Shown here: positions 48,701-60,757 of the stretch, one piece after another
Layout: each line of letters opens with the position of its first letter
Numbering within the stretch: position 1 is the stretch's first letter
DNA from: Nomia melanderi
Taxonomy: Eukaryota > Arthropoda > Insecta > Hymenoptera > Halictidae
Assembly (NCBI RefSeq): GCF_051020985.1
Contig: NC_135001.1
Location: 22,127,896-22,191,895, forward strand
Direction of reading: 5' to 3'
DNA length: 64,000 nt
Notes under the pieces: generated by a model
What the model was told of the DNA's origin: nothing
Seen by the model: only the letters and a program-made list of their open reading frames with translations
Database searches by the model: none
Translations under genes and position numbers: made by a program

Positions 48701-51700
48701 CCGCTCGGGAGACGCCGGTTACGTCTGTGTGTGATACCGAGAGATACGCAAACATTCGCTAATCCCGACGTTTCGACAATAAACCGAAGTATACGTTGCG
48801 CCTCGCGTTATTCAGCTGTCGCGCGAACGTAACGTACACCGCGATTGTCCGACGTCAGCGCGCGAGAAATTGTCAATTTGCTTCCCTTTCAATGAAGATT
48901 CAATTCGATCCGGTTACCACGGACAGCTCGGGATTAAAGAACCGATTTATTCGAACCGCGTCCTCTCGACTTCCTGGCCAATTACCGTGGCCGCGGCTCG
49001 ATGTATCTGTTGCGCGATTTTTTCCTTCGATTCTCCTTAACGCGCCGATCCGCTCGAGGACGACGACAAAGGAACGCCGATCGTCGATCCGATGGAACGA
49101 GGATTATCCGTGTTCGAAGATTACCGATTAATTATGGTACTTATAAGATTCTTAATCTCGTTGCTCGCGCGTGCTCCTCGTGCGAATGGAATCGAGCGAA
49201 CTCGTCTCTTTTGAAGCGATTCGCTCTGAAATTGTATTTGCATTAAGTTATTAAATCTGTTAAAATTGCAGTAATAAAGAGTTCTCTCTAATAAGTTAAT
49301 ATCGCGTCCTTATAAAATACTTTTTACGACACACTTTTTAATGGGGAATGTAAACAGTTAATTATGCAAAGATAACGACGCGGGAATTCATCCGAACAGA
49401 AAACACGAGGGGGGAAATGAAACCAGTCACGGGGAACTAATTAATTACCGCTCGCTAGAAAACGAAGTGTCCCTAATCGGTTATGAACTGATGTATCCCG
49501 TTCGAGTGATTACTGCTATTATATCGTAGAGCGTCGAATCGAAGTGACAGTTGCGCCGATACGCGTTCAGCTTAATCGATAAACTTTTTCCATCGCTGGG
49601 GATCGTACGAAAGTCGCTAAGAAATATAATAATCCCGATCCGGGTAATAACGGCCAATGAAAAAACAATACAATTTAGATATAGTGACGCGAGTAAGACG
49701 TTACGGCGTATCGAACGGTAGCTCAATTAATACTCGCGCGCGGCGTCCAACACCAGAAATTCTTTTTACAAACGTAATCAACTCACCGATCCTGGAATAA
49801 CGATTCGGGCTCTCCCGAAGTTCCGACGGCCTGCAACAGAAAATGAATATTTTAATAAATGTAACTGCGCGCGGACAGTAAAATATCACTTAATCGGCAA
49901 AAACTTGATTGCCGGCGCGGGAAACAATCATCGGGGCGAGGACTTGATCACATGCGCCGCGAGGTTTCATTAAAACCGAGCCCCTCCGGGGGAAGCAGCT
50001 TCCTTACGCGTACAATTACCAGATAAGGCAATATACGCGGGGCCGTTCGAAAGAATCATAACGGTAGTCGTCGTCGGTAATTAATACGATACCGAAAATA
50101 AACGAGTCCCGAAGAATTCGATTTAACTGTGACCTTCCTCTTCTCGCGATCGAATAGAACGAACGCGACTACGCGCTCGCGCTTTCATTTGTCACCGAGA
50201 CGGACCGATCTTCCGGGAAACCGATTCCGATTATTAATTAGCGCGGTCCGATGGGTAGCCCGGATAAGCGGGCCGCGCCGATAGTAACATGAAAAATTCT
50301 GCCGCCCCTATTATCGTCGGACTAAGAAATAAATGCCAGCGCAAGATCTCCGGTGAACTTTTTAATATGACACATAGCCCTCGTACCAGCCGTTATAAGA
50401 ACTCGGGCCACGGAATTTAAATTCTTTTCACAGTTTCTCGGCGAGGATCCGCCTTAGAAAACGAGCGAGCAGGATAGAGCGGTCGGCCGTGGGTGGAAGG
50501 GACGCGGCGGGGCCCGCGCGGGAAGAAGTATTAATTCCAGGTTTTTCTCTCGCGCCCGGCCTGTAAGGAGGTGCGACTATACGCGCGCGGCTCTAATATT
50601 CCAAGTACGTAGCGGAGGTTAACCGGAGGAGCGCCAAGAAGGTGGAAAAGACGAATAAATTTCCTTCCCCGAGACCCCGTAATGGATGAACGCGGCGGAG
50701 GATAATAATGGCCGCGATGACGAACCCCTAAATCGAACCAGCCTCAACGCGCGGCGCCGCGCGAGCGTACACTGCTGCCTACGCGCCTCGGTCAAGGACT
50801 CGTTAATAATTATCAACGGCGACCAGGGAGACCGGTTCCGACCGGCTCTCTGAAATATTATTCGTCGCCGAACGAAAGTAAACGTCGGGCCGAGCATTTT
50901 CGAAATTCCCCGCGGAATTTCATTTACAACGATCGCGCGCACTCCGCGAACGAGTCGCGATCGAACGCTTATTTCCGTGCGGTGACTGGAACGCTTCGAA
51001 ATAGTCGATGCCTCGGCTAAGAAATTTCGCTTATTCGCGGTACGTGTCCGATTCGATCGAGACGTGGAGATACGTTCTATAACTCGAATCATTGTTTACC
51101 GCGGTCCCCGGACAGTTATCGGAACCGATGGCGATCGAGGAGTAAATAATCGTAGAAACGTTCCCCCTATCGTTCCCCGATCGACTCTTCGTATATCTTT
51201 CCCAGAATGCTCCGAGCGTGCGTCAAGTGCATCAACGGAACAGTGAAATATCCCGCGTTGCACCCTCATTACCCTGCATCATTCGCCGCGTTCGTTTTTC
51301 CCCGCGGCCGTCGAGTGATCAATATCCGGCCCGCGAAAGATACCCGTTACGCATCGGACGCGCGATTATCCGGCAAAATGGACGCTGAAATTACCGTCGA
51401 GCCGATAACCGCGGTGCGAACGGAAATCTCGTTCGGCTATTTAGAAGAAAATCGCGGCTCGTATATCACCGTAGCCGAGTGACCGGGAAACCAGTTCGCA
51501 CGGCCGCTACCGTAAAAGATCATCGTGTGGAAATCTAAAAGCGGAGAGAAGGAGCTGCGCGCCAGGGTTGCACCAACAAAGCAGGTTCGCGGGATCGATA
51601 AAGCGTTACTTTATGGCGCATAACTGCGGCGACTGTAACGGTAATAACCATACCATTAATAATTAGCCGTGCGCCGCGCGTAACCGCTCCGCCATGCGAC

Positions 51701-53682
51701 TAATGCGACCTGAGAGGGTTGTAAAACGAACACGTTACGAAATCAAGAAACACGCCGATCCTGACGGCGATCGTTTCCCCCCTTTCTCTCGCCGTTCCTC
51801 CGTCGCTCGCGATTTGCCCGACGCGTCGCGTCGCGAACGGACCGACACGGTTTTTCATCGGCCCCGGACGACACCGCCGGACCGAAACGACCGTTAAGCA
51901 CAGCAGTCGACATAAATCGACGAACAGGGCCACCGTGCGCGCACCGCCCGGATCTCGAATGGTACCGTTTAATCTGTCTATAATGGGCATTTCCGGATGA
52001 GATAGACACACACATTCGTCCAGCCCAGGTCAGAGACGGACTCGTTTCGCCGGCGCGGATCCGTCGCGAATCGCTCCGCCGCGCCCGACTATCGCCGCGA
52101 GGTCAAGAAATCGGCTCCGACTCGTGTGACCAGGTTCCCTCGTTTATTTTCCCCCGCGACTATGATCGTTCAATTGAAATCGGTTACCGTCCGCCGCGGG
52201 TTTCCCACTCGTTCGGGAAAGCAGAGTTTCAGATAAAGTCTGGTTATGTTAATGATCGGGTATTATGAGCGCGAACGCTTCAGTGTGCCGTTTCGAATTA
52301 TTTAATCCGGTTCTACGGGAGAGTAAAAATGTCCCCGGCTGATATTGAAATTAGATTGGAAGACTATAACCTTTATATACTGATAATAAAGTTACTTTCG
52401 CGAAAACGGCCGCGGGAATACAGTTCCCTTCCTGCGAAAACCTCACGATCGTCGAAAGCGACGCGGGAATTTTCTTCGAGTTCCTGCAATGTTCTAGGCG
52501 CGTAAATTCTATGATTTATCGACGAGTAAGATTTTCAGAGTACTCGAAGCGAGACTGTAGTCGTATCTATTTTCGTCCGAGCGAGTTTTTCGATGGATAT
52601 TTACGAGCGTCGCGGAAGGTTAGTTGAAAAATCCGAGTATCTCAACGGGAACGGACGAGAGTGACGTAATAAGATCGTAAGATCGGTGGTACTCGCGGGT
52701 GATCGGAGAACCGGCGAGTCCGGCTCGGCCATTTCGCGAGAAGAGCTTCCGGCGCGCGGCGAGTCGGGCACGTAGCACGCGCGACCCCGCGCGGACACGG
52801 TCGCGGACCCATAAATCATCGGTTCCATTTAGAATTCGGTCATTCAATTAGCGTGGAAACGCGGACATATAAGGGGGGCCGTTAAAATCGCAAGTAATTT
52901 TAACCGATCATAAACCCCGTCGTATATTGGCCGAGCCATAACTTTCATGGAGCGGTTCTCGTTTCTGTAGGAACGCCGGTGTCGCTTGTAAAAGTGTTGA
53001 AAGGGAAAGATGATGAGATATACCGGCCGTCTTCTTGCATCATCATTCGATACATAACTATATTCAATTGCCGGCTGATGGGCCTACCTGGAAATTCAGT
53101 GGCTCGTACCGCGTCGGCGATAGGCACGACACGGGGAATAAATGATGGAATGATGGAAAGAACATTTCAGGACACGGTTTATAGCGTAATGTGCGGCGGG
53201 AACTTTGTGCCGTCGTTCGCCGGTGACATATGCTCTCCGGGCCGGTCACACGCGTGAGCAATCGACGAAGGATACAGAATCTATCAATGCAGATTGAGCC
53301 CGGTACACGCTCGCATCCGCGCCGTCATCGTTCCCCTTTCGCGCGGTCCACGCTTCTCAGTTTATACTTTCTCCCTGTCGTCACTCTCCTCTCCTCGCGG
53401 TCGCCGATGTCAAACGTCATTCTTCTTATCTGCCAGCCACTCTTCGCGGAATAGAATTGCCAGCTTCCTAGAGTCGACAATGTTATCGTCCGCAGTTTAT
53501 CGTTACTGTTCCTCCTAAGGCGACACGTTCGCATACAATATTTATTTGCCCTGCTCTTTTATCCTTATTCCTTGGTTCTGCTGTATGTTAACGCATCGAA
53601 TTGCCATAGTTGGAATAATCCTAAGATTATGCGTTAGTCGGAAGATTTTCTGTGGTGAACGGCTAAAGTCATACCGATATTC
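42775..53682. other. Long CpG-rich non-coding stretch
   Basis: It contains a (GA)n run at 43,602-43,618 and a G-quadruplex-type tract at 44750-44774. Many Arg/Ser-rich frames occur; the longest of the window, 327 codons at 45911-46894, carries Arg/Cys and Ser runs from a GCC/GTC-rich tract and has no recognisable domain. A 91-codon frame at 51207-51482 is less biased but also unrecognised. No RNA gene or TTAA element was identified. Confidence 0.45.
44750..44774 (+). other. G-quadruplex-type G tract
   Basis: Runs of GGGG, GGGGGG, GGGGG and GGG with loops of one to four bases lie in a CpG-rich context. No adjacent transcription unit is recognised. Confidence 0.55.
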
Positions 53683-53885
53683 TTCAACACTAGAACTACC
53701 GTACTGGTTTCGATTTTTTTTTAGCAATTATTGATATCTTCGAAGCGTTGAATACTCGAAATGATTTCGAAAATAGTTTCATTTCGGTACTATAATGAAT
53801 GCTTGAAGAAACTGAGAATAATCTATTGTTACAATTTTTATAGGAATTGCGTATTATATTAAATGCTCGGTAGTTCCAGTGTTAA
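53683..53885 (-). repeat. Family G TTAA-type MITE, second copy, inverted
   Basis: Read on the minus strand it starts TTAACACTGGAACTACCG and ends CGGTAGTTCTAGTGTTGAA, so one TTAA has become TTCAA on the plus strand. Shared blocks with 42550-42774 include CAATTCCTATAAAAA, TGTAACAATAGATTATT, CATTCATTATAGTAC and CTTCGAAGATATCAATAATT. It lacks the 14 bases that form most of the subterminal hairpin in the other copy. Confidence 0.85.
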
Positions 53886-55873
53886 ACGTTTATCTGGATC
53901 TCCGAACCCAGTTACCTACCGATGACACGATCTAACCCTCTACTCCACAATTTCCTTTCTTCCCCAAATTTTCCTGTCAGTTTCGTTTCTCGAGCAGATC
54001 AGATTTTACCGAATCGTCTTCGGAGACGAGCATCTAGCCACATCACGAACGATATACCGTTATACCTAGATCTACCGAAAAGTTTGTAGCATCTTTGAAA
54101 ATGTATATAGTGTAAGAAACATCATACAAGAAGGACAAATCTGACGGAGTACATCAGTTCGTAGGACGATGATTCAGTTCTACCCGGTCTAATTCTCAGT
54201 CGTCCCTCCAAGCCCCGAACAACACGATCCTCCCTTTAAATCTCACAAAAGTCCATTCTTCGGAAATCTTGGTCTTCTCAGGCTCGAAAAATTAATATCG
54301 CAGAAATGGTAGACTTCGCCGGGAACACATCGCGGCTACCGTGTATTCCGTCTCGTTCTTTGTAGAAGCTCGGGCTTTCCGGGACAATAGAAGAGGCGGT
54401 CGGACTTCGCGTCGAAGCAAAACGAAACCCCCGGTGATCTCGTCCGAGAAATGTTCGACGTCTCTCGAACGCCGGTTAAAAGATCCGTCGAGCGGTGAAC
54501 AATAAATATTTGTCGTTCGTACGATTATCCACGAAAAACCTGTTCTACGCGTTCGAACGCGATACTGCACGTTCGAAATACAAGTCCCGCGATTCCGCAA
54601 ATAGCTTCCGGCGAGTATATCGAAAAACTTCGACTCGATGCGTCGTCATTTGTTAACTAAATAGCTGACCGAGTCTATGACGACAAATACGATACGAGCG
54701 CGTGTATTCGCCGAACGGATTCGACCGGAAGCTGCCTGCGCCCGATTAATCCAACAATAATTCAATAATTGCGCGATGGTAGCATTTCAGAGCGCACGCG
54801 GCTGTGTATTTAGAAAGCCCAACGGGCAGCGGCTCTTTGCTATATGGTGTCCCAAGGTAATGCACAATGGTGCGGGGCACACAACACACGCACAGAGGCT
54901 GTATATATATATATCGAGAACTCATGGTATACTATATATATATTATTTAAAAGTCAAAGTGCCTTATTCTGCACATCTTCAATTCCTAAACTTAATTCTT
55001 CACACAGACTACACGTATAAAAATATATTTCTTACATAATGTCTTTATGTATAAAAAGCTACACTCCACTGAAATGTTTACATTTCTAAGAAAAATCTAG
55101 GTTAATTGTAATGTTAATATATTTTTATGATAGAAATTGCATGGTTGCATTTGGTACACAATTTTATAAATTCAATGCTATATTTGTTATATAAACTATA
55201 TCGTAATAATAATATATATGTATAATTAATAGATATTATATATATATATGTACGTATATAAGGTACGCGCGGCGTGTCGGACACGGGGTATTGCGGCTCA
55301 ACGCGGCTGTTCGCGACGATGAGCGTGGCACAGTCCCGTGGTAACTCTATACCTCGGTTATTATAAATTCCCTACCAGTAACCGCGGAGTAGGTAGCTAC
55401 GTAACTACGTACCTGGATAATAGTCTGAAACAAGTACCGCCGCGAAAAGGGCGAGGTCAACTTGTCTGTCGCATATTAAAGACACCGTGCCGTGTATCCC
55501 TATTCGGCTTAGGGCAGGAATGCGCGTACGCTGGGCACCGCTGATAGGTGGCTCGTGTATTCGGACACGTACGTGCGTCTCGGCCGGGTAATATCGAACA
55601 GGAAGAAATTTTCCTAGCGAACACGGACCTGCTCGCTGCCTTCTGATTCACTGTCCACGTGTGCGCGAAAATAACGTTTGAGGCCGTTGCTGATACGCTG
55701 AACGCCGTGGGATCGCCGGTGGCGTTCGATGAGAAGATTACCCTCTGCGATCCGTTCAACGGAACGATACTAGCGAACTTTTCAATGTTAAGAATAATAC
55801 GACGATATCCCTTTCGATAACACCGAACAAAAATGCCCGCGATTTCCTGCACATTATACCATACGTCGTAATA
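53886..55873. other. Non-coding spacer with AT-rich island
   Basis: From about 54,900 to 55,260 the sequence is strongly AT-rich, with (TA)n runs at both ends, and then changes abruptly to CpG-rich sequence. The 87-codon frame at 54776-55039 is crossed by a TA run and has no domain. No gene is recognised. Confidence 0.5.
54901..55262. repeat. AT-rich island flanked by (TA)n runs
   Basis: TATATATATATAT near 54,902-54,913 and TATATATATTATT near 54,935-54,950 begin it, and TATATATATATATG near 55,236-55,249 ends it. Interior A+T is very high, with many short direct repeats. It may be an old insertion or a matrix-attachment-like region; nothing in the sequence decides. Confidence 0.5.
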
Positions 55874-56325
55874 TTAACCCTTCGCCTGCTGAATGCTTCC
55901 AGCCGGAACGCTCCGCGTGGACGGAATATTTCGTTGTTCATCCGAGGATTGATGAATTACGTTGATTCATATAATTAACCTCTTGACGTACTATTTACTT
56001 TCGTTACTAAGCTTCTGTAATATTTTACTATCGACAATTTGTAAGAAATGCAAAATTTTCCATTCTACTTCAGGTGGAAATTTCATTTGAACAACATTGA
56101 TTCTTGTTAAATTAGTTGAGAAATCTTCATCACGAGTCTTACTCGTCATTGTACGGCAAGGGGTTAAGTTGTGATTAAATTGTTACTAATTCCTTAGTTT
56201 CAATAAATTGAATGATGCCAAGAAACGCGTATATTAATCACACACTTATAATTGTTGCCATGGCACCTGTGGAATTAAAAAGATCGAAGGACGCATATAT
56301 ACGCCCGCAGCACTCAAAGGGTTAA
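55874..56325 (+). repeat. TTAA-type element (family J) interrupted by a family D copy
   Basis: The left end TTAACCCTTCGCCTGCTG and the right end read inward TTAACCCTTTGAGTGCTG match at 15 of 18 bases. TTAA lies at 55874-55877 and 56322-56325. The right end carries a subterminal near-palindrome GCATATATACGC. A complete family D copy lies inside at 55975-56167. If the pairing is right, D inserted into J after J was in place. J without D would be about 260 bases. Confidence 0.5.
55975..56167 (+). repeat. Family D TTAA-type MITE, complete copy
   Basis: TTAA at 55975-55978 and 56164-56167. The left end TTAACCTCTTGACGTACTAT and the right end read inward TTAACCCCTTGCCGTACAAT match closely and define the family's terminal repeat better than the 13267 copy. 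It shares TTTTACTATCGACAATTTG, CCATTCTAC and ATCTTCATCACGAGTC with its relatives. Confidence 0.85.
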
Positions 56326-57413
56326 ACACGAGTACACACGTAAACGTAATTTACTCTTCTTCACAAAGAATATAAAACATTGATCGTGAAATATGACGAT
56401 CCTTCCGTTTTATTTCTCGCGTTCCCTTTATGCACTTATAATTCACGTTTGGTTCTACATTCTCACGAAAACTCCGACACTCCAGAGGAGTATCTGAATA
56501 TCGACCGACATTCGACGAGTCAGATTCGATCTCGAAACTTGATCCAAGAATTTTCCCCTTCGAGTTTCGAAGGTAACCGCGGTTAATACGGATAGAACCG
56601 AATCCCCTTGGATCGCACGGTCGCGAGAGCTGTTCGCCGAGCGCTCCGAACCAGGTGCCATTTTACAGACGCGAGAACTTTTGCAGTTTCAGCGCGGCAA
56701 CTATGCGCGGAGCGAGCCCTATTGCGCGTCCCTCAACAGTTCCCCAACTACTTCGAAGATAATTAACGTCACGTGATCCCTCGGAAGCATCTTGGTATCG
56801 TTATCGGTCAAAGTACACCGGCCGGCCGCTTTGTACTTGCCACGGAGTCAAAACTGTCGCGCCGAGGGTACACATCGGCGGTTCACCGTGAAATTAGTGG
56901 GACCTTTTAGCAATTTGTTCCGAAGCCGGGGCCGAATCCCCGGCCGACGTGAACTGTCGATTACGTGCCCGACCGGGGAAGAACCTCCCCGGCGAAACTA
57001 TGTTTTTCAGTCGGCGGACAGGATGTCTTCGGCTATCTTCTCCTCGACGCCGGCCATTAAAGTGCACGAAACCGAGCCTGATTAAACTGTCGACCGTTCG
57101 GAAGTGGCCGTTAACAGATTTCTCTTCGGAGATGCGTTTCGGAAAAGATAAAACCACCCTTGGGGAACGGTAGTCGGGAAAGCTTGGTAAACATTGGAAA
57201 ACATATTACCGCTTTACGATGGGATGTTCGTTTAATCTGTCGTTTAGAACGAAGAAGCTGGGAATATCTTTAGATCCAACTTTCAGATTACTCGCGATGC
57301 TGTTAACTATTTCTTGTCAATCAATTCCAAGTGTCCATTCTCTCAGGATTATTTCCAATCGTATCGATTATCGAACTCACAGCGTACGCAGAATTTTGAT
57401 AATTTAACCGTTT
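56326..57413. other. Non-coding spacer
   Basis: Mostly CpG-rich between 56.6 and 57.2 kb, with short overlapping frames of up to 97 codons on both strands and no domain. No repeat family member was identified. Confidence 0.5.
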
Positions 57414-57914
57414 GCACTCGAAAGTGGTTCACTAGAGATATTCAATGTTTTCCATTCTTCGAAACTAACGAGAAAACATACATAAGTTAAGACACAGAGC
57501 AATTTTATTTCAATATTTCACACATTGATGCGTCACACTTAAAATTATATATAATTCACAATTTTGTCATCGTAAAGCTTGTCACGATACTAATTCTTTT
57601 ATGAATTCTTTATTTGTTCACATAAATATGTAATTCTTTGTTTCGCTTTGATCTATTAAAATATACTCCACGTGCATTAGTTCTGCGTTCGACGAGTACA
57701 CGCTCCATTTTTCGATTTTATTGCGCAGAACCAGAGGTTTTTTCAACTAAATTCCACAGTCAACTGGTCAAGCGGAAATTTCATTTGAAGATAATGCATC
57801 GACAACAGCAAAATAGTTTTCCGCTTTGATCCGTAGGCAATGAACAACACTGGTTAAATTAATCGAGAAATCTTCATCGCGAGTCTCACTCGTCATTGTA
57901 TGGCAAGGGGTTAA
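57414..57914. repeat. Chimeric TTAA element: inverted family B part joined to family D right part
   Basis: From TTAA at 57414-57417 the sequence TTAACCGTTTGCACTCGAAA, TTCACTAGA and ATTTTATTTCAATATTT follows the reverse complement of the B part at 11481-11699, up to about 57,572. From about 57,772 it is family D (GGAAATTTCATTTGAAGATA, ACAACAGCAAAATAG, GAGTCTCACTCGTCATTGTA) to TTAA at 57911-57914. About 200 bases between them match neither. The D left half and the B left end are absent. Confidence 0.65.
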
Positions 57915-57987
57915 CGATGAATCTAGGCGAAAGAATGTTTCAAAAATGAGTAAAGAAAGAAACTAAATTCCCCAGTTAACTGGTTAA
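57745..57987 (+). repeat. Imperfect 27-base direct repeat flanking a D half-element
   Basis: AACTAAATTCCACAGTCAAC, then TGGTCAA at 57745-57771, recurs as AACTAAATTCCCCAGTTAAC, then TGGTTAA at 57961-57987, with 24 of 27 bases identical. The second copy contains the 12-base palindrome CCAGTTAACTGG with a central TTAA. The repeat brackets the D fragment and may mark a local duplication or a rearranged insertion. Confidence 0.6.
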
Positions 57988-60307
57988 TAATGCCGAAGGT
58001 TTCGCGGACAGTCGCATAGTCGAAGCAATTCGAGACGAGTCCGTTAAGATCGTCGAACATTTATCTACCCGACGTTTTACTGTCGATGGTCGCTCGTACA
58101 GAAGCCAAGACAAAAAAAAAACAGCAGAAGATGAGATGCAACGGCACAGAGAAGCAAGAGAGCGAACGCTGTAGGGAGAAAGGGGGAGGAGGGAATTTTT
58201 CGCGAATGCGGGTCAGCAATATTTTAAGCCGTTCTTCTCGAAATTTCAGTTCTCCTCTGTTCTCTTCCGGCGGTCGTTCTCGCTCGTTCCAACTCCTCCA
58301 ACTCCGGTTTCCTCTGGACCCAGGGCTCGTAAGGCGAGCACCGGCCCGGGAAATTTCCATAAAGATCGCCGACCCTTGCAGAAGTAGCCGTACAAAGGAC
58401 TGCTTTATGAATTTGCGCGAGATCTATCCGGCCAAGACGTGAATAATATGCACCTGCTGCAACCGTAGAATGAGCTACGTGCGCCGGGCCCCTATTAACC
58501 CACCTCACGGAGTCACGTCTCTAACGAATATTCGCCCAAATTTCCTCACGTTTTATCGTCCGGGCTCTGATTTTCCCGCGACCGAACTAACGACCTCCAC
58601 GACCGGTCATAACTATGCCCCGGCTCCGGGCGATTTCGCGAACGGAGCCACCACGACGACTACGACTACGAAGACGACGAAGACGACGACGACGACGTCG
58701 GGCGACGCCGGTCACGGAACTGTGCAGCGACGCGTACGGAATCCAAAAATCTCTGTCTGGCCCTCGAAACACACATACCACGGATACGGGCGACGGTTTC
58801 GGATCGTACGCGGTGGCCGAGCCCGCTCGTGCGCCTCCGCCAAGTTCCTGGCGAGTGCTCCTCCGCGACGAGAGGGCAAATAAGAATGCAAGCTTATTGT
58901 AGAAATATTCAGCCGGGCAACGCTCGGGAATAAATTCCCCCCCGCGCCCGCCGATCATTCGAGAGCGTGGCGGCAGTTTTATCGATAACGGCGCTTCGTG
59001 TACCGTATTCCGCGTTAACACGCGAAACGGAAAAGGAATTAATGAACTCCGTTCCCTCTGCAGATTACAGTCGAGCCGGCGTAATTGTTCCGAAAGAGTG
59101 AGAGAAAGAGAGAGGAGCGAGCGAGCGGACTCGTCTCTCGAGTTCAAATCTGTCTGTTGCGATGAATCGACGAGCGTAATGCGCTGCTAATGTATTCACT
59201 TTTATAGGTGGATTATCCGTGTATTAAAATATCGTTTATCGTAGAAACGTGTTTCCTTTCAGCCACTTTTTGTCGAAAACGTTATACTGCAGCGGACGAA
59301 CCGGTCGGAAACGTTACGCGTGTTTGGTTTAATTTAATAATGGGCGGACAGGGATCGGCAATAGGAACGATACTGTTTCAGTTCTCGTTTATCGGAGCGA
59401 CGACAGCGGAGTATGGCAGTCGCGGTTAACACGTTCACAGTTACTTGGCCTACAGATTCGCGAGACCTCGATACCCTGGATTTCTTTATTTGGCAGTATA
59501 TTACGTTACCCGAGCGCCGCCGGTTGATCTGGATTAGTAAATTAATATTGAGAGGTTCCCCTAAGCCTCGCGGAGAGGTGGAGATCTCGATGACGAAAAT
59601 GAAAATTATACTGGCATTAGGTCGGACTGAAATATTGCGGGCACCGTTGATATCTCGCTTAATTGATGGCGCGTGAAACGCGTTTTGAATCTGATTATCA
59701 GATAACGTCCTAATCAGTCGTAATAACTGGAGCAGCATAGTAATTCGTCACGAATTATGAAACCGTAACTATATTCTCGATATGCTATTGATTGTGCAGA
59801 ATGTTTGAAAGATTTTGCATAGATATTAACAAGAATTCTATGCATTTTGTAACTCATCGAACGGTCATCTGAAATTAAACAAAACCGGGATCTTTCGAAA
59901 TGTCCGTTTACTTTTAAAAATCAACAATATACTCTTTTAAAAATAATCATCCACCTTTCAAAAATCCAATTTCAACTTCAATTAAACTGATCACCGAGTC
60001 CGATGAACTGTGTTTTTAAAATCGAAATTCATCCGCGCGAGAATTTGTAATATCCCGGACCTCGATTACACCGTCGTTTAACCAAGTCGCACGTTCGCAA
60101 ATGAACCGTCGAGCCCATGTTTGTTTATTCGGTTCGTTCGCGCCTCGTTGTTCCGACGAAACGAACGACGCCAGAGAGAACCGGAGAATATTATTTCGTT
60201 AACGAATACGGGATATACTTCTGCCTCGTACTTACATATTTACAGTAAAATTTCCAAGATTAAACATTGCGTCAAACATTTTCTACTATTTTCGTAACGT
60301 GACCAGC
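57988..60307. other. Non-coding stretch
   Basis: CpG-rich between 58.2 and 59.2 kb, including an ACG trinucleotide run at about 58,652-58,700. The 137-codon plus frame crossing that run (58470-58883) reads as Thr/Lys repeats and is opposed by a 186-codon minus frame. After 59.7 kb it is AT-rich, without ORFs. Confidence 0.5.
58652..58700 (+). repeat. (ACG)n trinucleotide microsatellite
   Basis: Imperfect ACG/ACT/AAG units run for about 49 bases. Depending on frame they encode Thr, Arg or Asp runs. This explains the low-complexity segments of every ORF here. Confidence 0.8.
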
Positions 60308-60521
60308 TTAACCCTTCGCGGACGAAGATTCTTCGAAACATACAAAACCTTCAACATATGAAGCTAAATTATATATCAACTGCTTAATTAATAGAATTAA
60401 AAGGAAACTCCGTTCTGATCTCTTGCTATTCGACTGATTAAATCATTTGTTCGCAAGTTGATTTTCGAAATACGAACATTTCATCTTACCGAAATGTCGA
60501 CATCCGTCCGCAAAGGGTTAA
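60308..60521 (-). repeat. Family A TTAA-type MITE, complete inverted copy
   Basis: On the minus strand it begins TTAACCCTTTGCGGACGGAT and ends TCTTCGTCCGCGAAGGG then TTAA. It keeps the subterminal palindrome ATGTCGACAT and aligns end to end with 14678-14887. Its plus-strand right TTAA (60518-60521) is also the left TTAA of the following C element, so the two share one target site. Confidence 0.88.
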
Positions 60522-60757
60522 CCTTTAGCACTCCAGATGGTTTCATAACATGTCAGCAACTCCTACCAATTTTGATGGTAGTCCTACTGAAAATTAACAA
60601 TGTTATAACATGTCTTAGACCGTTAATTCCCTTCTCAGTACAAACTTTGTATATCTGGAAGATCTAATAATCTTAAGGTAGTCTCCTTAAAATTCATTAA
60701 AATATTTAATATTACAACTGGTGCAATATTGGAGCCTACAGAGTTCAAAGGGGTTAA
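60518..60757 (+). repeat. Family C TTAA-type MITE, complete copy
   Basis: It runs from TTAA at 60518-60521 (TTAACCTTTAGCACTCCAGA) to TTAA at 60754-60757. The right end read inward is TTAACCCCTTTGAACTCTGT. At 240 bases it is the only full-length C copy here and shows that the 8326 and 36944 copies are deleted forms. AT-rich and non-coding. Confidence 0.88.

Noticed and set aside
58470..59147. Thr/Lys-repeat frame and its antisense
   Set aside because: Explained by the ACG trinucleotide run.
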